The translations under genes were made by a program, and so were the position numbers. This document shows, one piece after another, positions 1-8,700 of a stretch of 15,775 bases of DNA. The stretch's first letter is position 1; every line of letters begins with the position of its first letter. The DNA is from Parachlorella kessleri (lineage: Eukaryota; Chlorophyta; Trebouxiophyceae; Chlorellales; Chlorellaceae). The notes under the pieces were generated by a model. The model saw only the letters and a list, made by a program, of their open reading frames with translations. It was not told the origin of the DNA and did no database searches. The stretch is from positions 1 to 15,775 of the forward strand of contig BBXU01001468.1 in assembly GCA_001598975.1 (NCBI GenBank), written 5' to 3'.

Positions 1-13
1 GGGGGGGGCACAC

Positions 14-2321
14 CTGCGCAGATGGTGTCCTTGGCCAGCATGCCGCTCAGCACAAACGTCTCCAGATCCAGGAAGCTGCGCAGCCAGGGGTTGGTGACAT
101 GGCGGTCCACCACCGCGGAGAAGGGCCCCTGGAGGGTCCCCGCCATGAGGGCGGTGCGCAGCAGACCCACAGGCCCAAACTTGGCAGCGGTCAGTAGGAT
201 GCCTGCATGCACACACCAGGGGGGTGGTGCGAGCCGCGTCCTTGCCTGGGCACTTCCCGCGCACAAGGGGAGGGAGAAGATGTTGCCAGGTGGCAGGACA
301 CTCGGCAGGGTATGGGCTGTCAGCCAACCGGCCAGGCCCGTACCGCACCCCCTAGCTCCTCTGTAAGGTGAGCCTTTCCGGCGCAGCACTTTTTGACCAG
401 GAACGGAAAGGTGTCCCAAACCCGAGCCCAACGACTGCCCGACGAGGCAGCATCTGTATGCCTGAACACACCTGCCTGTCCGCGGCAGCGCCAATGGATG
501 CGAACCAGCCCAGCCACCCACCAAAACCGCCAGCGCGCTATCCGCCTCCCCACACCCCTGGACAGCAGTACCCCCAACCTGGCCCTACAAAAAACCATAC
601 CTAATTCACAAGCAGGTAAAGAAGATGTGCTAGTCAATATATCTCCAGTCCCACACACACAGCTGGTGTCAGCGCCGCCAGTCCCCAGTGGTCGACAGCA
701 CGCACTTCCGGCAACAGCCGCCAACACCCACAGCACCCCCTCCCTCCCGCCCCAAGCACGGTGTAAGCTCAGAAGCCAGCACGGGACTCCAGGCCCCACA
801 CCTGGGTCAGACCGGATGGCTGCCGCGGGCAAGAGCGCCGCCCCCGCCTGCAGCGGCGCCATGTCAGCCTCCAGCTGGCGCCACTGGGTCAAGGCCTCGG
901 GGCCGCCCCTCTGCAAGATGGTGTCGGCGTAGGCGGCCGCGTCACAGACGCAGGGAAAGCGCCCCTCCGGGCTGTGAACCACCCACTGCAGGGCACATGG
1001 CAACCCTTAATACTCTGAGAGCAAACACGTCAAATGGACAGAAGATTCAGCAAGAGGTGCTTTGCAAGCGTAGCGGGCGAGTGGGGGAGGACGCCTCAGG
1101 GACCGTAGCATGCATGGGAAGCGGCAGCCGCTGACGCTGCAAGTGGCAACCTCCTTACAAGCATGTGGCTCACTAACCCCCGCAGGCAACTCGTAGCAGC
1201 GTAGGAGTGTGTGTCACGTCCTTCAGGCCGGGTGGTGCTGGCAGCCACCTGCCCTGCCCTGCAAACATAGCCCTGCCCTGCAAACATAGCCCTGCACTGC
1301 ACAACACAATAGCCCCGGACCCAGGAGCACCTGCCTGGTTGTACGTGACGCACTCTACGCTCTCGCCGATCGCATCCAGGACTTGCTTGAGCGGGTTGGA
1401 GGAGTTGCCTCGAGCACCTGCACGGGCCGCCAACGTACAGCTGATCTCGAAGGTCAACATGACAGCAGGCGCGCCCTGCCACTCAACAGGCAGCACGCAC
1501 GGCACCTGATCTCCTCGGATAACAACTGCACAGCAGCAGTTGGTGGAGAGGGCAGGCACATGCTCACTCGGTGCTGACTCGCAGCCAGCGGCAACAACGG
1601 CGACAGCAGGGACAGCTGGATGGCGATTGCGCCAGTGGTAACATCTATGCCTTGGGGATAGCCTGGGAAACCCCTCTGCTACTGCTGCCCATGTCCCCGG
1701 GCCGGCTGGGGCGCCGCCGGCGGGTTTAAGCTCGAAAGCAATCGAGTACTGGTACTAGCCAGACAGGGGAGCCCAGGCTTTGTCCTTCCCACCTGAGATG
1801 CCAGCAAAGAAGGAGGGCCCTGCATCAAAATGGTAGCCCTGTACCTCGAAACCGTGGGCAGCGCCGCCGGCGTGGTAGTGGGACTCGCAGACCGTGACAC
1901 GGTAGCCATACTTGGCGAGCAACGCAGCACAGCAGAGGCCTACACGGAAATTCCAGTATCACAGGTTTGCCTGCTGGCCCTGGCTGCGACAAGAGTCTCT
2001 CAAGGGCGGCCAGCCAGCTAGTGTCCCACAGGTGCAATACCGTCACTCACCGCCGATGCCGCTACCAATCACAACGTAGTCCGTGGTGTGCTCCCTATCG
2101 GAGGTTACTCCCGGGCCCGGCGGTGGGGAGTCGGGACGAATCCTGCTGGTGCTAGTGGCCACATTGAGTACCACAGGGGGTCCCCGAACAGCATGACTGC
2201 GCCTAAAGCTCCTGCGTCCTGGCCTGTGCTGCAGGTGCTGTGTCTTACGAGGGAACAAGCGGGAGAAGGGCTGATCAGCGCAGGGCCTGTTCACGCTCTG
2301 GAAGCGAAACTGCGTGTCCAT
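14..2321 (-). CDS. CRTISO-like FAD-dependent oxidoreductase, chloroplast-targeted (5' part, 5 exons; 3' end outside window)
   Basis: Exons in transcript order are 2321-2051, 1939-1793, 1417-1335, 985-802 and 202-14; phases agree at every junction and give 291 complete codons. Residues 1 to about 75 are rich in Arg, Ser and Pro with few acids, as in a chloroplast transit peptide. Residues 81-91 read DYVVIGSGIGG, the FAD/NAD(P) dinucleotide motif, followed by LCCAALLAKYG, a strand-ending acid (E109) and HAGGAAHGF, then FDAGPSFFAGISG. Later segments NPLKQVLDAIGES, WVVHSPEGRF and GGPEALTQWRQLEADMAPLQ, plus a helical stretch in the fifth exon, match in order the plant CRTISO-like branch (At1g57770 type) of the phytoene desaturase/carotenoid isomerase superfamily. 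That family acts in plastids, but the substrate of this branch is not settled, so carotenoid isomerisation is inference. The start is the first in-frame ATG before the leader. The third intron uses a GC donor. The last donor, at 13-12, sends the gene off the left edge. Confidence 0.9.
986..1334 (-). other. GC-AG intron (intron 3 of the CRTISO-like gene)
   Basis: Exon 3 ends ..TAC AAC CAG at 1335 and the intron starts GCAGGT at 1334. The acceptor is ccctgcAG at 987-986, followed by TGG GTG GTT. Only this GC donor joins ..VTYNQ to WVVHSPEGRF in phase 0 and restores the family pattern in which a Trp follows the Tyr-X-X stretch. The nearby GT donor at 1330-1329 (CAGGCAG|GTGCTC) leaves phase 1 and breaks the frame. 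The intron also contains the 19-bp tandem repeat at 1251-1288. Confidence 0.75.
1251..1288. repeat. 19-bp tandem repeat, two copies plus a partial third
   Basis: The unit gccctgccctgcaaacata occurs at 1251-1269 and 1270-1288 without mismatch, followed by a degenerate start of a third copy from 1289. It lies inside an intron of the minus-strand CRTISO-like gene. No function is visible. Confidence 0.9.
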
Positions 2322-2631
2322 GCAAGCTGCGACTGTTCGGAGGCTGGGGAACTTCAATAGGACGTCTGTATATCCCTACAAGCTCTGGCATTGTTGGCAG
2401 GAAGGCTGCCTTTTCGACCAGTGAAACGTTGACACGTGGATCCCGCCAACAGCTTGAGGCGCAGGCAACTCCCCTCCTGCGCCGACCCTTGGAGTGCACC
2501 CAGGCAGCTGGGGAGTCATACCCGCAAATGCAGGAGCGTCGGACGTTGCCCACGTTCTGTTCTGAAGTGTTCGTTGACCCGCATTGGGGTAGCACAGCAG
2601 TTGTGCCAGTCATGTCACAGTGCTTGCATAC

Positions 2632-3648
2632 CTGAACCCCCCGCAACCAGTTGCCTCCAGGCAAAGAAGTGTGTAATGAAGAGGGAAGCATGACTGGGGC
2701 CACCAGGCCATTTATGGCACAATCGGCACAGTGGTTGCAACTGGGACACAGGCCTGCAGCCAGCCCGACATTGCTGCTGTAACGAAAGGCATCCGCGGAC
2801 AGCAACATGCATGGCAAGATGTGTTGCAATACTTGAAAACATAGCTTCAGGAGGCACCCAGCGCCCTTGGTGCAGGAATGTTAGACTTTGCCCTCACCCC
2901 CTTCTATGGGGTGCCTCACATCCTCCCTGCGGCCCACCCCCTGCCCGTGGTACGGGTGCGGCCTGTGTTCCTCCGTGATTGCATCCAGGGTCCCCCCGCT
3001 GCCCTCAAAGCTCTTGAGCCTCTCTCCAACGCTTGCAGGCGCCTCGCTGCAGTACGTGAGAGCAAGAAGGGGAAACGCGCTGACTGCTGTGGCAGCGCAC
3101 AGCTTCTGGGCTGCATACAATGCCAGGACATGTGGCAGCTGCTGGCCTTTTCTCACCCAGTGCTACCATAAGCCTGATGGCCGCTGAGTCCCACAAGGCA
3201 CGCCTGCCACACTTGCTGGCCACAGCGCCTTAGCCGACACCGCTCTCAGCACCGCTTCAGAAGGCAAGGTGCCACTCACGTCGCCCCCCAGAACTACTTT
3301 CCGCCTTGGCAGCCTGAACTGACAGAGCCCGTACCTTGCAGGCTGCGGCTGGCCCATCCCACCCGCCTCCTCCGCCCCTGCCACTTCCCAGACTGGCCCA
3401 GAGCCGCCTTGACCCTCCTTCAGGTCCTGGCTGGTGAATTCTGTGCCAGCGGTCACAGGCACCCCTGCGGGCCCAGCCCCCTGCAATCCGCCCTGGGGCG
3501 GCACGTCTGCTGGAGGCACGTGCGGCGCGGTCCCAGGGTCGCCCTCGGATTGCTGGATGGATTTGAACGACTGAGGGGAGTCAAACCTGTCTAGTTCTCG
3601 GTCACCGTTCGTTGCGACATCTTGCGCTTGGTTCTGAGAGGCCTGCAT
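2632..3648 (-). CDS. Unrecognised protein, three phase-compatible exons (3' end and possibly 5' end unresolved)
   Basis: Exons 3648-3335, 3046-2898 and 2654-2632 join in phase (2, then 1, then 0) with donors AAG|GTACGG, G|GTGAGG and CAG|GTATGC, and acceptors tactgcAG, cctggAG. The protein begins MQASQNQAQDVATNGDREL; residues 1-105 are polar and rich in Pro, Gly and Gln, with no signal peptide. Exon 2 contributes EAPASVGERLKSFEG, then TLDAITEEHRPHPYHGQG and GRREDVRHPIEGG, a compact His/Arg-rich segment that looks conserved but that I cannot assign; exon 3 adds NWLRGVQ. The ATG at 3648 may be the start, but ATG-CAG|GCC there also forms a phase-0 acceptor (exon from 3642), so an upstream exon is possible. 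Past 2632 a terminal exon at 2561-2376 ending in TAG is possible. Unspliced, the frame stays open to 2275, inside the next gene's first exon, which is less likely. Confidence 0.5.
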
Positions 3649-4469
3649 ATGCAGTAAAACTTGTTTGTGAGTCGGTGCGTGGGGTTGGGGGGGGGGGGGG
3701 GGTCGGCGCGGCAGATGCAGCCTGGTGAGTCATGCCAGGTGGCTAGAGAGCGTTATATGGGGGATATCATGCCTTGCAGTTGCCGAGCAGCACCCTGCTG
3801 ATATTACAGCCGCGGCCATGGCAAGGGTGGCTAGCCTCAGGAGGAACCTTTAGAGAACGCCTTGGACATAACGGCAGTGGTGCACGCCACCATGATGCGC
3901 ACCTTGGACGGCTTTGTATGGGCTCTGTGTGGCAGCCCTCGAGTTCGAGGCGACCAACGCCAAACCACTGTAGGCCTGGCTGCCGTCCTTGCCCCGCTGT
4001 GCATCTTCACTGTTGTGAAATCCATTTATAGCTTAGGTGTAGCCTGTGTGATGGTGGCCTGGAGGAAGCGCGATCGTGGCGCAAGGTGATGAGTCAGCAG
4101 CTGACTTGGCAGATGGAAAACACCATTTGGTGGACCAGTTTACACATACCATGTTTCTCGGCGCCACTAGCCTTATAGAGACTATTCTAAGCCTTTCCCA
4201 AAGGTTGGGGCCCAGCAGGCCTGCCAGTGGGCCGGCATGCATACTATGTAGTACAAGGTGCTAGCACTTGAGAGGGGCTACCCCTTGCAAGGTACCTCGG
4301 AGACCCCTACGCCGTGTGAGTCTCAGTGGTCTCTAGAGGTATTGGAGGCCGCCTTGGAGGCCAACCTGACGTTGGCTTGGGCACATCCTGTACCCCTACG
4401 GTAGATGTAAGCTCAACCCAGCGCAGTTTCCGAGGTCCACCCAGCCACCAAGGAGCTCCCCACACACAC
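3649..4469. other. Stretch without a confident gene
   Basis: I see no complete gene here. On the minus strand 4010-3890 has an open stretch (reading ..SEDAQRGKDGSQAYSG.. in one frame) with a possible acceptor at ttcacaacAG and donor CAAG|GTGCGC, but its end phase does not fit the exon at 3648. Another weak minus-strand acceptor (ccactggcAG, about 4222) opens a short frame ending in TAG that could follow the Trp-rich exon at 4470-4700. The 16-nt poly-G is at 3687-3702. Confidence 0.4.
3687..3702. repeat. 16-nt poly-G (poly-C on the minus strand) homopolymer
   Basis: Sixteen consecutive G lie just upstream, in the minus-strand sense, of the first exon seen of the unrecognised gene. It may be 5' flank, or the pyrimidine-rich part of an upstream intron ending at the acceptor at 3644-3643. 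Homopolymers this long are prone to assembly and length errors. Confidence 0.9.
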
Positions 4470-4700
4470 CTCAGGGGCATAGCGGGAGGGGCGCACCAGG
4501 GGCTTCAGCAAGATGTCCGCCACGCCACTGTCCCACCACCACCAGGACCTCTCCAAACCATCCAGGGGCCAAGCTTGGAGCCGGGAAGCGCTTCTCTCGA
4601 GTCCAGGCGTGAGGGTCACCAACAAGGGCAGGCTACATCCCTCTGTCCCACATGCTAACTGGCAGCCAAGGTAGCGAATACTGGCCATGATGGACGGCAT
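4470..4700 (-). CDS. Possible exon with a Trp-rich motif (77 codons, no stop, gene unassigned)
   Basis: An open minus-strand frame runs from ATG at 4700 to CCT GAG|GTGTGTG, a plausible donor at 4469-4468, in phase 0. Its 3' half reads like real protein: LDGLERSWWWWDSGVADILL then KPLVRPSRYAPE, with four consecutive Trp followed by Asp-Ser-Gly. The 5' half (from MPSIMASIRYLGC) is less convincing, so the true acceptor may lie inside. The phase would let it splice to the alternative acceptor before 3642 of the unrecognised gene (..RYAPE to ASQNQAQ..), but this is only compatibility. I do not recognise the family. Confidence 0.3.
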
Positions 4701-5701
4701 GTGATCATGCAAGGCAAGTGCAAGTGGGATTGCAGACACTTAAGCCTGCCCGTACACAACCTACGCTACACCGCCCTCCCACCTCCCCTTAGATATGTGA
4801 AGTCCTCTCATGGCAGTGTACTTCAGCCGAAGAGATGTGCCTTGAATCAGGGGCCAGCTGAAAACCCGAAGACTCTGAGGACCCTAGTCACGAAGGGAAA
4901 ACTACACGAACAGAAAGCAATGAATAGCAAGGCAAGTTGAATGTAAGACAGCAATGACAGTAGTCCCTGCAGCAACTTTGGTGAAGAAGCCACCGACACC
5001 CATTTGTTTGTTTGAACCCCTAGGCATATGTGCAACAGATACAAAACCAAGACAGGAACACAACTCCTTAAAGACTCAAAAGTGAGCACAAGTTGATGGA
5101 GAAGGCCATTCAACACTTCTCAGAAGCGACTGGACATCATTGGTTGGCTCATGTCTTACTAAGGGGAGTACCTAGTCCGAGCACAGCAGGTTCAAGGTCT
5201 GATACAAGTGCGCTGAGCGCCAAGTACATAGCATAAGCAGTGCGGCATGTGCAAGCTCAGTCGCCTACCTACAACATCATGCAACAACATCCCTCAACCT
5301 AGCTAGATGCGGGCTTATTAAGCAATCAGGAGCGTGCGCGCATGCAACTGTATCCGGAGTGACTACACTCTTCTGGTCGCAGACCCTGCTTCTCAGGGGA
5401 ACTGCCGGCGTCACCACAACGACCCCTGGCATCCTCACTGGATGCCATCACCCCTGGCATCCTCACTGGATGCCATCAGGTCAGCTAGTACCCCTGACCA
5501 CAACAAGGCGGTAAGCTAGTGCTCTCAACTACGGCGAGGCAGTGACCGAGCCATTCCACCTTGCACCCACCGCCTAGGACAACCGCCACTGCAACTCCTC
5601 ACCAGAAACCCCCGGTTTCCGTCTTCGCATACCGAACTACCCGCCGCCGCAGGATTGTGCTGTAGGAAGCAGCGATCACCTCTGCACACTCCACCTTGCC
5701 C
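4701..5701. other. AT-richer stretch downstream of the GT8 gene; no gene seen
   Basis: Between the GT8 stop codon at 5702 and the Trp-rich exon the composition drops in GC, especially about 4850-5330, and no open frame has protein-like content. The minus strand is T-rich around 5100-4900, as expected of 3' UTR or intergenic sequence. The only structure found is the 28-bp tandem repeat at 5422-5477. Confidence 0.5.
5422..5477. repeat. Exact 28-bp tandem duplication, each unit containing a hairpin
   Basis: Two identical 28-nt units lie head to tail at 5422-5449 and 5450-5477. Each unit contains GGCATCC-tcact-GGATGCC, a 7-bp perfect stem with a 5-nt loop, so the array carries two adjacent identical hairpins. 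It lies about 230 bp past the GT8 stop codon and could be in its 3' UTR. Confidence 0.9.
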
Positions 5702-8700
5702 TCATCTGAGCTGCATCTCCTCCGCCGAACACAGGAAGTTGTGGCCCGGCCTCCCCGGCACCGCCCCACCAAACGGCTTGTGCTGCGTGAAGTGCACCAC
5801 CACGGGGGGGCGGCCGCCGATGGTCAGATTACCCGCCAGCGAGTCGCTGGCCATGGTGTTGTATTCCACTGGAAGCATCATGCCCGTGTACCGGTAGTAC
5901 CTACAAGCAGCGGGGCCCACACACCATAGTCATGCTTTGGTGGGCGTTCCTGCCAGTCGGCGCTGGCGACGGTGTTGTGAGTCTGCAGGCGGCTGAATGC
6001 CAATGGAGGGGGTGACACCTGCGCGGGGTAGTACCTGCGGGGCGGTACAGGTGGCAGGGAGCACAAGCGGTGCTTAGCTGGTGGCCGGAACACTGTGCCT
6101 CAAGTAGAGGGGTGGAGAGGGTCGCGGACTGATGTTCAGCCAGCAGGCAGACGGGTTGGCCCTGCAACAAGCCTGCATCGTTGCATGGCCAACCCCTCTG
6201 CCTGCTGGCTGCGCGCTGTCTGCACCACAGCAAGAGCCCTCACCACGTGGTCACAACAAGAGCCCTCACCAGGTGAAGAAGTCTTGCTCGGCGGCGCCAT
6301 GTGAGAAGCGCAGCTTGGGTTGAGTGTCCAAGAGCTCCACCATGTGCAGCAGCATGGCTGGGCAGGGCCGCAGGAGGAGCACGCCACCATTAATGCCGCC
6401 TGGTAGCCGCGTGTTGTACCTGCAGGCAGCACAGCGCAGGCAGCGGAGCTCAGGTGCCCTTCGAGCCAGCTGTGCGTGAAGCAGGTTGAAGCCGCGCCCA
6501 GGTGGCCAGCTGAGGGACCCTGCATGCACATCATGCACAGCTTACATGCAGCTGTCAGCTGGGCTGTTGTCCATGACACCTCTGCTCATCACCACTGTAC
6601 TCAGCAGCTGGTTCCGCTCGTCCATCATGCACGCTACAGGCGAGCCTGGAGAGGCCTCACACAGCGAGCAGCATGCATGCAGCTGTCGGTGCTTGGGGGC
6701 AGCCTAGGGGCAAGCCTGAGAGCATCTCCAGGGAACCACAGCAAGGCACCCACCACCGCAGGCAACTCATTGCAAAGCGGACGCACGCTCATGAGGCAGT
6801 GAGACCTCATGCACCTACTGCTACTCAGGTAGTACTAGTATTACTAGTACCACTACTGGTCAGGTCAGGCGCCATGCAAGCAGCGCCACCCACCTGCCCA
6901 GCCACTTGTTCTGATCCCACACCGCCGCAAACTCCACCGGTAGCGAGAACACCGGCCGCACATCGCCCAGCACCACAGTGTCGCTATCTATCAGCAGGAC
7001 GGCGTCGTACTGCATCAGGCTCAGCGCCCGCAGCTTGAGCCAGTTCTGGCCATACCTGCGACAGGCGATAGTTGGTTCCAACAGCGAGTGGGGACACTGT
7101 GGAGGTTGGCACGGCGTGTGTGGCCCAGCATGCCGTAGCAGGCATGGTCACAAAAGCCGTGCCCTAGGAGCGGCAGGGGCCCGGGGCTTGCAAACGCAGG
7201 TGGCAGGGTGGTGCCTGGGGAACCGCAGTGGCCTGGAGCGTGCACTGCCAGGTCCACACGCAATGTTGCACGTTGCAAATGGGTTGGCAGGCATCTCAGA
7301 AGCGGTTGGCAGGGCATCCTGGGAGGCCCGCCGAAAGGTTGGTGCAACGTGGAGTGACGTTGGAAGCCCTCAAGCCCCGACCCCTCATCTTTGCTGTGCC
7401 GTGCATATGCCCAGCAAGAGGCCAAGGCGGGCTGGCCGTGAAATGCAGTTGGCCGTAAAGGCCATTAGGGCACCCAGCCCCCCTCAGACGCCATCGGTGC
7501 ACCGCATACCCAGCACGCAGTTGCCCCCGCCCCGCCCTTGCCCACCACACCTGGGTGTGTGGTAGTTGGGGTTGTACAGGGGCTCCACCTCACGCGCCAC
7601 CTAAGCAGAGCATGCCCAGCGTGCGCAGCACCCACCCACCGCCCGCCCACACCTGGGTGTGTGGTAGTTGGGGTAGTACAGGGGCTGCACCTCTATCAGC
7701 GTCAGGTTCCTGTGCTCCAGCCACTCCTTGGTTGCCGCCCCCAGCTCCCCAGGTGCACTCATGACACCCAGCTCCACACCCTGCATATAATTGCCACTTA
7801 CTTCTTACCCATAAAGTTGCCACTTAGTTTCACACAGGTCGAGACTTCAGTGCACCTACTTCAGATTACATATGTAGCACCTGTCCCAGGCCACATCAAA
7901 TACGCGCCAGGGTTCGAGTTGGACAGCCAGCCAACAAAAGTGACGCCTGAGGCAGGCCCTCCCGGCGGCTCGGCGCTGGGTTACAGCTAGGAGGGGATAT
8001 GTCGCTTGGAAGAGAACCATGCGCAGCAGGTGGCGAGGTTGCTCGGCAGCGCACCGGGTTGCTCCTCCTGAAGCTGCACTCCAGGTGCTTCAAGAGCGGC
8101 AGGTAGTTGTCGGACCGTATGTAGGTCAGGACCGCCACCCGCCCGGTGTGGGGTTGGGCGCACGCAGCCCCCACACAGCAGTGAGGTGCTGGGAAGGCAA
8201 CATCGTTCCTGCCAGCATGCAGCACCATAGCGCTGAGCAAGCCACACTAAATGGCAGACCCTGACGGCAGTCGATGCAGGCTGTGGCTTGCCAAGAGAGA
8301 GTGGGTGAGCATTGAGCCTAGACTGTGGAGTTGGTCTAAGCCTGGTGCACTGGAAGGATGTCTGTCACACCTGGCGACAAGAGCAGGCAGCCCAGACCGT
8401 CCAACCCTTACCTGCCGAACAGCATGGGGTCAGAGCTATAGTAGACAAGGCGGAGAGCGTTGCGAGCGCCCTTCAGCAGCTCGGGCCCCGTCGCGACCAA
8501 CAGCACCGCTAAAAGCTTGATCAGCAGCACCACTAGGATGGCTGCCCTGCAGGGGCGCGCCTCGCACCAGGGCGGCAGCCGCCGCTGTACTGCCGCTGCC
8601 CATGTGGGTTGGCGTCGCTCTTCCTTGCCCTGCTGATAGCCACTACCCGCCTCGAGGCTGTCAGCGACTGCTGCATCCTGCGGCTTTGGAGGCCAGTCCT

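Noticed and set aside
1..8. Poly-G at the window start
   Set aside because: Part of the intron following the last visible CRTISO-like exon; too short and at the edge to interpret.
1251..1288. Short spaced repeats considered as a CRISPR array
   Set aside because: Units are directly adjacent with no spacers, and the window is clearly eukaryotic.
2275..2829. 184-codon minus-strand frame with CxxC-like spacing (VCKHCDMTG), suggesting a zinc finger
   Set aside because: It overlaps the start of the CRTISO-like gene, its upstream part is intronic in the phase-consistent model, and a strong donor at 2631 interrupts it; the Cys spacing is probably chance.
3940..3960. gagttcgaggc looking like a tRNA T-loop (similar one near 7912)
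   Set aside because: No acceptor stem, D-arm or anticodon arm can be folded around either site.
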